Source of the DNA: Lantana camara
Taxonomy: Eukaryota > Streptophyta > Magnoliopsida > Lamiales > Verbenaceae
Length of the DNA: 64,000 bases
Direction: 5' to 3'
Assembly: GCA_037501455.1 (NCBI GenBank)
Contig: CM074863.1
Coordinates: 57,207,501-57,271,500, forward strand
Each line of letters begins with the position of its first letter. Within the stretch, counting starts at the first letter, position 1. Of this stretch, positions 44,739 through 55,656 are shown in pieces. The notes under the pieces were generated by a model that saw only the letters and a program-made list of their open reading frames with translations, made no database searches and was not told the origin of the DNA. The position numbers and the translations under genes were made by a program.

Positions 44739-47139
44739 TCAGGTAGAAACGGTTATTCAGAATGTTGAGTCTTGTAAAATTGGACTTCTTAACTGGGGAA
44801 ACGAAGTGAGGAGAAGCAAGCCGGTGGATATTGAGAAATTGGAGGCTACGTTGAATACTATCCACATGTCAATAATCACAGAACAAACCAAGGAGGAGGC
44901 GAGATCAATTAGAACTTGATTCGGGAAACTTTGCTGCAGGAGGAGATTGTTTGGAAACAAAGAGCTAAGATAGATTGGCTTAAAGAAGGGGACCAAAACA
45001 CAAAATTCTTTCATTCTAAGGTGAAAGCCCGCGAGAAAACTAATTAGATTGAGGCCTTGAGGGATGACCGGGGTCGATTGCGTAGCTCCGAAGAGGATAT
45101 CCAGAGGATCATCGAAAGATATTTTGGTGATCTATTCAAATCGAACCAATGAGAGCAACAATATATTGATGAGGTGTTGCAGATTTTGCCAAGGAAAGTG
45201 GATGATGGAATGAAACAGTTGCTCCCTCTCCCTTTTTCCGAGCATGAGGTAATTGCTGCTCTTAAATCTATGTATCCCCTTAAGTCCCCCGGTCCTAATG
45301 GTTTCCCCCTTTATTTTTTCCAACATTACTGGTCGGTGGTTGGGAGAGACGTCTCTTCTTGTGTTCTGGGTTTTTTGAATCCGGGTAGATTTGATAAGAG
45401 ATTGAACTTTACTCATATTGTGCTTATTTCTAAGTGTAAATAGCTGGAGCAAATCACTCAATTTAGGCCTATTAGTCTTTTTAATGTGATTTATAAAATT
45501 GCTTCCAAAGCCCTAGCTAATAGAATCAAACCACTGCTGAATAAATTGATCTCCCCTTCCCAATCTTCGTTTATTCCTAACCACCTTATAAGTGATAATG
45601 TGTTGGTCGCTTTTAAAATAAATCACTTTACTAAGCACAAGAATGTAGGAAAGGAAGGTTTTTTCAACATTAAGCTCGATATGAGCAAAGCTTATGACCG
45701 CGTTGAATGGCAGTTCCTTGAGCGTGTGCTGGTCAGGTTAGGCTTTTCCCGTATTTTCATTGATCGTATTGTTACTTGCATCACTTTGGTGTCTTATTCT
45801 TTCTTGTTGGAGGGCAATGAATTTGGTTCTGTAGTGCCGGAGAGGGGTATCCGTCAAGGTGATCCCCTTTCCCCTTACTTGTTCTTGTTTTGCGCAGAGG
45901 TCTTTTCGGTTCTTTTACAGGATTTGGAGAACAGGGGTCGGTTGAAGGGGGTGGCGATGTGTGCGAGAGCTCCACGAGTGTCACATCTACTTTTCGCTGA
46001 CGATACTATGATTTGTGGAGTTGCCAATACGGAGGCTTTTAGAGGCATTAAGGAGGTGCTCGAGTGTTGTGGTTTACTCTCGGGACAGGTGATGAATGGA
46101 CAAAAGTTGTCGGTTATGTTTAGTGGTAATGTACCTCTAGAGAGGCAATTGGAGCTGGCGAATGAAATCGGAGTACGAAGGGTGGAGTCTTTGGATAGGT
46201 ACCTCGGTCTTCCCTCTCTCTTAGGGAGATCAAAGAAGAGTGGATTTTCTAATATTCTGGACAAAATTAAGAAGAAAATTCAGGGGCATTCTGAGAAGTT
46301 CTTGTTGAAAGCGGGAAAGGAGGTTTTTATTAAATTGGTCTTACAGGCCATTCCTTCGTACAGTCTTAACTGCTTCGTGCTTCCCGATAGTCTAATCCAT
46401 GAGATCGATGCTGCCATCTCGAGATTTTGGTGGAATTAGTGGGAGAAGAACAAAATCCATTGGATTTCTTGGAATAACCTTTGCTGAAGCAAGTTTATAG
46501 GAGGCCTTGGATTCCTTAGAATCAAGTTGTTCAATTTGGCGATGCTTTCTAAACAACTTTGGCATCTTGTAAGATATCCGAATTCCCTTATGTCTCGAAT
46601 CTTCAAAGCAAGGTACTTTCCTCATGACGACGTTTGGAACGCTCCGCTAGGTAGATCGCCATCTTATGTATGGAGAAGTATGTACGCAGCTAGCTATCTA
46701 ATAGCGTCGGGAATGAGATAGAGGGTTGGTGATGGCGCTAACATCCCCATTTGGAAAGATAGGTGGCTACCAGAAGAACCTAACTTTAGACCATCGTATA
46801 AGCAGGGGGTGACGGTGTGCCCTGAACGGGTGTCAGATTTGATGGTTGCGGGGGTACAAAAATGGGACGAGGAACTTATCAATAATGTTTTTCAAGAGAG
46901 CGATGCTAAGCTCATTCTTAGCATTCCGCTAGGGGCTAGAAGAAAGGATGATACTATAATTTGGCACCATTCTCCTAACGGTAATTTCAGTGTGAAGAGT
47001 GCAGACTATCTTGCACTTAATATTGAGGAACGTAACAGGGCTTCTTCGTCGAATATGGAGAACCACCGAGTTTGGAAACTGATTTGGGGTTTCTGAGTCA
47101 TTGTAGTTAGCCGCAGTGGCTGGTCTTCAAAAAAAAAAA
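44739..47139 (+). pseudogene. LINE (L1-type) 3' half: reverse transcriptase, with poly(A)
   Basis: Continues the LINE cut at 4351. After a linker (44739-45170), the RT domain has LKSPGPNG, FRPISL, ALANRIK, LDMSKAYDRVEW, IRQGDPLSP and the catalytic LLFADDT (about 45988-46006), then the thumb region ending near SRFWWN. Stops occur at about 44919, 45046, 45152, 45441, 46437, 46484 and 46719. After 47094 the expected zf-RVT zinc domain breaks off at WKLIWGF and is followed within 40 bp by a poly(A) run (47129-47139), so this copy lacks the usual C-terminal part. RT would have copied LINE RNA at the nicked target. Confidence 0.88.
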
Positions 47140-47392
47140 TATAATATGCGTTTATGATTTTATGGAACGATTAAAAGTTTGATCATTTCTATAAATGGTT
47201 CCGTAGATAATGTTAACTAGTGATTTTCGATAGAAAAAATTAAACATAAGATTCAAGTCTCCAATCATACAAAATGGTCAAATTACTAAAGATAACATGA
47301 TGTATATCTACAATTTGTCTATCATCTAAAATCATAATTTCTGACATGATTCTTCAATCTTCATTGACTAATTAATCCACATTATATATGTT
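47140..47392. other. AT-rich spacer after LINE poly(A)
   Basis: About 250 bp of AT-rich sequence between the LINE tail and the next LTR. No element end, coding frame or duplication of the LINE 5' flank can be seen; that flank is not identifiable because a Copia LTR occupies it. Confidence 0.5.
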
Positions 47393-48791
47393 TGTAGCAC
47401 CCCGGAGCGCAAGGCACTACATCCCCCGCACCATAGTCCAACACGTGTAATGAAATGGAAACTCCGCACACGTATCAAACTACGACGAACGGGAGACAAA
47501 CAAAATCTCTCTTATGCTAGGCGGTCTAGACCCTAAATCAGAGTGCGCAATCAAAACAGATATTACATAGTAAGCTCCCAGGATTCAAATAATCAGACAT
47601 ACATGCTCATTAAATAAGAAGAGATACAACTTTCAAAGCTCAAATTTAAATTATTCTTATATATATTTTCCAAATCGATTCATAGTCGCAAAAACATAAT
47701 TCCATAAGTTCAAAAGAACAAAATAAAATAAAATGATGCATAAAACCAACTACGAAACTCAAGACTCGACCAAAAACACCGCCGCCTAGCACAACTCCCC
47801 ACGAACACCTGTAACTTGAAGAAAACAAGGGGAAAAAGAGAAACGAAAACGAGGGTCAGTCCTAACGACTGGTGATGGGGGCTAACACACGCACACGTAC
47901 ATATACATATGAGCATAGCATATTCAAAATTAAAGAGTTCATGAACCGGGGCATGGTTTTTGCATTCTAAGTCATTTTAACCCGTGATATTATATATAAA
48001 TAAAAAGGTTTTAAGCCGAAGGCCAAATCAACCAAGTTTAGTAATTAGAAGTCCACTACCGTTTCATGAACTAAATTCATAATCAAAATCATAACAACTC
48101 GGCGAGAACGAGTTTCAACCCACCCTTACTTCGTTCATATTCAGAAGAAATCAAATCATAGAAACCTACCATTTCTCCGGCGATGGAAAGGGTCGCGGGC
48201 CCCTAACCATCTAACGGTTGAGGGGAGTGCTCAATGCTTCTCCAACCCTCGGACTCCATCCCCCGACCAAACCTCCTGGTGGGTTCCGGTACATCCTTTC
48301 CAACATATGGACGCCATGCTTAGGAGTAGACCCGACGGCCCGACACCGTCCCGGGGCTCCTTCCCACAAACCTCCGGGGCCCATTTCAAAGTTCAAAATT
48401 CATAATTTTCAAAATTTCTGAATTTTTCGACTTATATTCAAAGTCGTATTTCTCGCTATTTCAAAACGTTCACACACACCAACCCTTTTGAAATCAAACA
48501 AACGTAAAATAGATTACGTATATATATAAAAGCATTTTTCTATGATTTCATAGCAAACGGGATAAATCACATAAAATACTAATCAAACACGTATTTACAT
48601 AAATATATAAATATAAATATATCACATGCGGGCTTAAATACAAGTAGGGTTGTAGGTCGCTTAACTAAAAGAAAGAAAACCTCACCTTGTCGACCAAACC
48701 GAACGAAATGGACTGAAACACCTCTATGAGACCTCCTCATCACCCACGGAGTGAACCTAAGGACAAAACAAATAACGAACGACAACCTTAG
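47393..48791 (-). mobile_element. LTR fragment of a Tekay-like family
   Basis: Starts tgtagcaccccggagcg and shows the conserved LTR terminus, the hairpin at 47857-47871, an acceptor plus gctaggcggc (about 47780-47820), all on the minus strand, and a GTGAGG-type donor near 48683. It stops at the CRM-like LTR start (48792), and its remainder is not found beyond the CRM-like element. Confidence 0.8.
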
Positions 48792-49540
48792 TGATGTGAA
48801 TCATGATGAACCGCGGCCATATCTTGTCCCAAATAAAGAACTGGACCGATCCACAGCTCAAGAGGATAGCAAACAAAAGGAACAAAGTTATGGTGGTCCA
48901 ATTAAAAGAGCTCGGGCCAAAATTATCCAAGAGGAAGTTGGAAATCTCTTAAACCAATTTGCTCAAACTGGACTCCAACCTTTAAGATGGGCTGCTGAAC
49001 CAAATTCAGAATACTTCAATGTTTTTATGTCCAATTCCTAAAGTCCAAAGTGTGGAAATGATGTAATTCGGCCCTAAGCCTATTATAGTATTATTTGGGC
49101 CTTTATTTTATCATTATTTAGCTGCATATTAGTTTATTTAAGCCCACTTTTGTAAGCCTTCATGGCAAGTGGCGGGAATAGCTTGTGTCCTTTAGTATTC
49201 TAGTGTCTCTTAGGTTTCCATGCATGGATCTTTATATTCAGCATTGTAACTTGTTTTTCTTTCAATCAAGAAGTCAATTATTGAATTTTCATTCAAGTGA
49301 GTTTTACTCTTAAGTTCTTGCTGAACGACACCGGAGTTTCAAACATCCACCGGATAACGTTATTTCTCGACTCCTTATAATCGACGGGGTGCATTACTTA
49401 AACTTTGATAGTGCTGGTTCTTTGCTCAATATAGCAAATGGGTCACACTCCTCTAATTCAACCTTGAAGTGGACGATCAGATTCTTAGAACTCCAAGTAT
49501 TGGTATTGGGTTTCACGGCAAGTACGTGGAGTTCGTATCA
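48792..49540 (+). repeat. CRM-like 5' LTR (749 bp)
   Basis: Starts tgatgtgaatcatg and ends cgtatca just before the primer site. It has the same length as solo LTR A. It contains an open frame of about 80 codons (48801-49041, NHDEPRPYLVPNKEL...FNVFMSNS) corresponding to the pol C-terminus that would be read in the 3' LTR, here upstream of gag and not expected to be used. Confidence 0.88.
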
Positions 49541-49542
49541 TT

Positions 49543-50015
49543 TGGTATCAGAGCTTAGGTTTCCATCCAAGGTTACGTATCCATATCATTTATCTTTTAT
49601 GTAATTTCTTTTCATTATTGTTATATTGCTGCAAAAAAAAAAAAAAAAAACACAAAACAAAAAAAGAGAGCATCATTGTTTCAATCATTTTCTTTGTAAT
49701 CTCAAATCATAAGTTGCGTTGATTCGTTTGTTTGTATCATTTAGAGTTGAAATTGTTCGTTGGTGTCAATTTTCGCACCCTTATTGATTCATTCATCTTA
49801 AGGGATTATTTGGTTGAGGGATCTGAAATTTCTTATGTCTTCCTTCAAGAATTGAGAGAAAAGAGTGGTAAAAGGCTTGAGTTGTGAGCACAAAAGAGGG
49901 AAAAAGCCATATTCTTGAGTGATACACGAGCGTGAGTGACTTTAAACGAGGGCAAACACATGAGGGAGTGTTGTGAGGTAATTTTTACTAACGATTCTTC
50001 TTGCAGGTTTAAAAC
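49543..50015 (+). other. Primer binding site (49543-49554) and CRM-like leader
   Basis: Exact tggtatcagagc two bases after the LTR, then about 460 bp of non-coding leader with an A-run of about 18-20 bp (49632-49650). The gag ATG is at 50016. Confidence 0.85.
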
Positions 50016-51014
50016 ATGACTGAAGAACGAAATGAACAACCTCCAATGGACGTCAACTTTGTCCTCCATGCAATGCAACAACAATTTGATAGGTTGAACG
50101 TACAATTTGGTGAGATTCGGGATCGATTGGAGCAAAATGATGAACGGGTGACTCAATTGCAACAAAATGCTCTCCCGGCTAGGAGACCAAACCGGCGACT
50201 AGTCGATCTTGGTATCAATCCTCGTGATGGACTTGATGACGAAGAGGATGACATGGATGAGGCTGCATCAAATGCCTCTTCAAGGAGAGATCATAGACGT
50301 CCAAGATACCAACAACCACGAAGAGGAAGAGGGGTAATTGACAATAACCTCGGATCTATCAAGCTTTCTATTCCTTCCTTCAAAGGGCAAAATGACCCGG
50401 AAGCTTACATTGAATGGGAACGAAAGGTGGAGTTAATTTATGATTGCCCCAACTATTCGGAAGGGAAAAAGGTAAAACTTGCAGCCGTATCCTTTACGGA
50501 CTTTGCTATTGTATGGTGGGATCAAGTGGTGATAAGTAGACGAAGAAGTGGTGAGTACCCTATTGAAACATGGGGTGAGATGAAGGTGGTTATGAGGAAG
50601 AGGTTCGTACCTCCTCACTACTATCGGGGCCTACACCTTAAGTTGCAAAGTTTGAGGCAAGGGTTCAAAACGGTAGAGGAATACTAGAAAGAAATGGAGA
50701 TGGCAATGATTCGAGCAAATATTGAGGAGGATCGTGAGGCAACCATGGCTCGGTTCATATGTGGTCTCAACCGAGAGATGGCCAATGTAGTGGAACTTCA
50801 TCACTATGTTGAACTTGAGGAAGTGGTCCATATGGCCATCAAGGTGGAGAGACAATTTAAGAAAGGACGGACTGTGGTTAAGCGTGATGAATCAAATACC
50901 TCTAAACCAAAGTGGAATTCTTCACCAAAAACAGTCGAAAAGCCTTCAAAACCAAAGGAGGATCCACCTACAACAAAGGGTTCGTTTGAGAAAGGTAACA
51001 CCTCTACACATCGC

Positions 51015-51046
<32 letters not shown>

Positions 51047-51869
51047 AGCAGGTCATATAATGTCTCAATGTCCAAACAAAAGAGCCATGATCTTGTTAGA
51101 CAATGGAGAACTTGAAACCGAAAGTGAGGGTGATGGTGGAGGCCTTGAAACATCGGATGAGGCAAGTGATGTTGAGCATGCGGTTGTGGGGAAAAGTTTG
51201 GTGGTTCTAAGAGCTTTGCACATCCAAGCTCTTGAAGATAAAGATGAACAACAAAGGGAAAACATCTTTTACACACGGTGTCATGTTAAGGAGCGAGTGT
51301 GTGGGCTGATCATTGACAGCGGGAGTTGCATGAACGTGGCTAGCAAATTGATGGTGGAAAGGCTCAGCCTTAAAACCTTAAAGCACCCGAGACCTTATAA
51401 GCTCCAATGGCTGAATGAACATGGTGAAATGAAGGTAACAAAACAAGTTCTTATCTCCTTTTCAATTGGCAAATACATGGATGAGGTTCTTTGTGATGTC
51501 GTACCAATGCAAGCTGGCCATATATTGCTTGGAAGACCATGGCAATTTGATAGACGAACAGTGCATGATGGCTACAAGAATCGATATAGTTTTAGCAAGG
51601 GTGGGCGAAACATCACCTTGGCACCTTTACCACCAAGCCAAGTGTATGAAGAACGGTGCCAAATTAAGAAATCCATTTCAGTTTCTTCAAAACAAAGTGA
51701 TTGTAATAGTGAGAAAGAATGTGAAAAAGAAAAAGAAAAAGAGCGTGAAAAAGAAAAAGAGAAGGAAAAAGAAAAAGAGAGTAACAGAAAAGAAGAGGGA
51801 GAAAAGAAACTAGTTGAAAAGAAAGAAAGAAAAAAAGTGAGTGTCTTTATAAAAGATAAAAGAGATTGA
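50016..51869 (+). pseudogene. CRM-like gag and protease
   Basis: ATG at 50016 opens MTEERNEQPPMDVNF. The gag core begins near 50350 and contains FAIVWWDQV, METWGEMK-like and RFVPPHYY motifs. TAG at 50685-50687 replaces one codon, after which the frame continues in phase from 50688 (NREMANVVEL, then a CCHC knuckle CFKCQGAGHIMSQC at about 51030-51070). The aspartic protease follows with LIIDSGSCMNVAS (catalytic DSG at 51315-51323) and ILLGRPWQFD. The C-terminal linker has a strongly charged KEKEKE stretch (about 51715-51845) encoded by a purine-rich run. TGA at 51867-51869 ends this frame; pol continues in another frame. Confidence 0.9.
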
Positions 51870-52018
51870 GGGGGTGATAAAAAAAGAAAAGCTTGTGATG
51901 ATGATGATGTATAAAAACATATTTCTTTCATCTAATGAAACCCCTCCCTTGCCTAGTATTGTTTATTCTCGCTTGCAGGAGTTTGAGGATGTATTCCCGG
52001 AGGAAATACCACCCGGTT
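51870..52018 (+). pseudogene. CRM-like protease-RT linker up to the insertion
   Basis: In a frame shifted relative to gag-protease, about 51925-52018 reads the start of the RT region (SRLQEFEDVFPEEIPP), cut by the solo LTR. It resumes at 55657. Confidence 0.75.
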
Positions 52019-53536
52019 TGTGACACCCCGACTTTCAGACCGTACAGGTATGACGTATGTGCGCATTTAAAATTATTATTTACGCATTTTATTTTTATGC
52101 TAATTGTTTATTTGAATTATTTAATTTTAATTCCTATATGAATTATTTGAATTTATATGAATTATTTGAATTTATATGAAATATTTGAATTATATGTCAA
52201 AATTTGCCTTAAGTGATTTATGATATGTGAATTTAATTCCCGAGCAAGCTAATTTCGTAAATTATGTGATTTATTTGCGTTGAGGGCTTAATTGTACAAT
52301 TTTATTTAATTTTGGACTTAATTGAAAATTTGAATAGGGCTTATTTGACACTTTTTGAAAGTTTTGGATCTAATTGAACATAGCCTTTTTAATAAAATTT
52401 TAATTATTTTTAATTCGTTAAAATTGATTTTATTTTATTTATTAATTCTTGAATTTGAATTTTATTATTGGAATAATATGCCTATTTGTTGAAATGAGTT
52501 GCATTCGTGTTCGAATTGAGATCGAAATTTCGTGCCTTTTTAATATGTTGGAGTTTTATAAGTCGTGAACTTGAATACATGCTCGTTATGTGTTTTCGGG
52601 TTTATTTGTCGGGTTTTCGGGAGTTGTTTTCGTTGGGTGACCTAAAGGGGGCTAAAGTGTACTTAGCGCACCTTGGGTTCCGGGTAGCATATCTTGAGCT
52701 CGGGAATTCGGATAAAAATTCTGTCACCTCTGCTGAACTCGTTTCGACGATTCGAGTGCAATGGAACAGACCTTGTAATATTTTGACCTCATTTGATACC
52801 CCGAAATCAGCCCGTAACTTTGTCTCGCGCTCATATGGCCACCTTTCACTAATTTGCACATAAGTCCCTCAATTCTTGGCCAATTGCCCTCAAACCTGGA
52901 CCCACACTCCACTAACTCAGCCTATTATCACCCCATACCCTTTTCATCTCAATCCATACACAAGAGAAAGGAGGAAAATCTGAACTTTGGAGCAGCAGCA
53001 GTGAATTCCCGTCACTTTCACCCTAAGGGAGATTTTGAGCTCCAATCTCCATTTTCTTCCAACATCTTCAAGGGGTAAGCTTATATTTGATATGTACATG
53101 CTTATATGATCATTTTCATCTAAGAAATTCAGAATTTGATCCACTTTTGATTGAGTTTTTGATCCTTGAAGTGAATAGTTAGGTTTTGCTCCATAATTTG
53201 AATTCTATGACTTTCCTTAAGTTATGACTTGAATTGATGCATGGAAAGTGATCTCTTATGCTTCATTTATTGCTATTTATACCTGACTTTGATGGTAGTT
53301 GAGTTATATGAGAGTTACCATTAATGTTCATGAGGTTTTGGAAGTCATATACTTGAGTTTTGCATAATTTTCCTTGCCTCCAGCTGCTGTTCATTTTCAG
53401 CTTTGTTTGCGGGAGTATATGTCCTGATTGCTGCTGAATTTCTTGCCTTTTCTTGTCCCTTTGAGTTGGTAATTTGATTGGTATGAGAAGCAGGGCATAA
53501 CAGGGCTGAACTTACCTCTTTGCTGCGTCTGAATTG

Positions 53537-53663
53537 TCTCCCCGGCCGGGGAGATTTCATTCATGAAAGTACCCGGCCGGGTACGTGCTATGCAGAAACC
53601 TTCTGCATCAAATGTACCCGGGAGGGTACTTCTGTGAAGAAAATCTCCCCCGGGCGGGGAGAT
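53537..53663. repeat. Four GC-rich palindromes, A-B-B-A order
   Basis: tctccccggccggggaga (53537-53554), gtacccggccgggtac (53569-53584), gtacccgggagggtac (53614-53629) and an atctcccccgggcggggaga-like unit (53643-53663). Between the two middle units is gcagaaaccttctgc, a smaller hairpin. Confidence 0.9.
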
Positions 53664-53977
53664 GCTGTTGATCCGCTGCACCCCTTTTTCCTTCATTCTT
53701 TTGATTGCATGATACGTGGGCTTTGAATGGTTAATGTGATGAATGTGTAAGTTGTGATCATTACATGGTTTAATGCATGGATTTCTTTTGTCCCTTTTTG
53801 CATGATTGTAACGTGAGGATGCATGGATGATGAGGTTACCTTATGAATATGTTTAATTGAGAACTTTGCATGAATGTCACTTATATTAATTGTGTTTTTA
53901 AGTGTGTTAGGGGCTGGTACGTGTATATATATGTATAGAATATGTTATATATGTGTATATGTATTACACGTAATATA

Positions 53978-53980
<3 letters not shown>

Positions 53981-54020
<40 letters not shown>
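53981..54020. repeat. (TA)n microsatellite
   Basis: Forty bases of pure TA repeat in the first putative intron of the solo LTR. A similar but shorter tract lies at about 54518-54542. Confidence 0.95.
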
Positions 54021-54034
<14 letters not shown>

Positions 54035-54359
54035 AACATTATGTTATATGTTTAATTAAATTAATTTAAGTGCTTTAATTTGATAGTTTAATTTATAAAT
54101 GTGGTCTTATGATTTTGTATGAATTCTTATGCATGAAATGTGTAATCTAAATGTGATTTTATGATTTAGATTATTTGTTATGAACTATTAATTAATTCAT
54201 GGAATGATATGATACGTTTTGTACGAGTTTTGAATTTAAATGACTTAAGTGATACATTCTTGCATTTCATTTGCATCATTTACATTTATGAGCATTGTCG
54301 GGCATCTAATTGGTACATTATTGAGTCTAAGTCTCGGGTCTTGTCTTCTTTTGTTTCAG

Positions 54360-54435
54360 AGCCTCTTCCGGAAGTTCGTGAGCCCGAGGTTTAAGTGTTC
54401 GTTCGCCATTTTGCCTTCCTTCTACTTTTGCAAAG
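54360..54435 (+). other. Putative LTR internal exon (solo LTR 52019-55651)
   Basis: Preceded by attgagtctaag and the acceptor TTTGTTTCAG, followed by GCAAAG|GTGAGG; 76 nt. Downstream acceptor TTCAGTGCAG at 55240. Confidence 0.5.
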
Positions 54436-55656
54436 GTGAGGTTAGGATCCTTTATATTAGATAAGTGACCTAAGACCTATTACGTGTTGTTTTCTTACCC
54501 CGTATGCGAATATATATCTTATATATATATATATATATATATTAAATATGAGTGCTTATGCTATGTTATGATTTTGTGAAATAAGCTTTATGTTTTCGAA
54601 ATTGGTATGTGTATTGGCATAAGTAAGCTATGTTTTGAAATTCGTTATTCGTATATGATATGTATGAGCGAGTTGTACCCTGAAAGATAGGAGTTTGGCT
54701 TGATTTGATTTGTTGGGCCCCGGAGACGTGGGTAAGGGAGACCCGGGACGACCACGGGGTCGCCGGTTATGACCCCTGTACACGCTCTCATTTGAGATAT
54801 TCACGTGCGACCTATGGAGGTTGGGAAGGCGTGGTATCTTGAGTCCTCGGTGGATAACCGGGGAAGGCATATCGTGGGTTAGCTACCCCGTATGTGTTTG
54901 GTAGTGTAGGTGTTAGGGTTTGTTTCCCGATGCACCATGTGAGGTTGGAATTGTGATTTGAATTTGATTTTATGTTATGTTTGATGGAGTAAGGGATAGT
55001 CCGTTCTCGCCGGACTTATGTTTATGTTATGTTTGATAGATTATGGATCGAGATAGGTTTTCCTTTATATTATATGCTATCTTTGGAAAATGATTTGGTA
55101 TGTAAAACCCTAGCCTCGATTCATGACTATCACCTTTGTAGTATGCTCTGCTCTATATGTAATTAGGTATGGGTGTGCGTTTAGCCCCCTCACTCAGTCG
55201 AGTTTTGACTGACCCCTCTCTTTTCCCACCTTCAGTGCAGGTTGTTTCGAGCTAGGCGGGGAAGTGCGAGTCTTGGTCTTGTACTTGGGTGTCTAGGTCG
55301 AGTTGCATTCATACTTCTTGTGTTTTGGACACTCTTATTATGTATTTGATATCATGACTTGTCTTTTGGAGAATTATAGGCTTTTGATGTAAATACTCGA
55401 TCTTTTGGGCCGTGAGGCCATTGTATAGGATGTAAATGTTAGCTATAGAGCTCTTTTCGATCCTTATGTTATTGCTTCCGCATTTATATGTTTGTTTTGC
55501 GCGCTCTGTCTGAGTTTTAGCCCCGCTTAGCCTAGGGAGTGAGTGTTGGTTCCGTTCGCTTAGACTTCGACTCATGTATGGAAATCCATTTCATATATGG
55601 GTTTGGGTTTAGGTGTGGGGGATGTGGTGGCCCACCGCTCCGGGCATCACACGGTT

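Larger units (their letters stand above)
52019..55651 (+). mobile_element. Solo long LTR (3.63 kb) inside CRM-like pol
   Basis: Ends tgtgacaccccg and cgggcatcaca with target duplication cggtt (52014-52018, 55652-55656). No interior. It has a leader ending in a donor-like GGG|GTAAGC (53075), four palindromes (53537-53663), a long (TA)n tract (53981-54020), a putative exon (54360-54435), a hairpin at 55195-55211, an acceptor at 55240 and the tag gctaggcgg. Confidence 0.93.

Noticed and set aside
51715..51845. KEKEKE stretch as a separate coiled-coil gene
   Set aside because: It is in frame with CRM-like gag-protease and is a charged linker, a feature I know from related elements.
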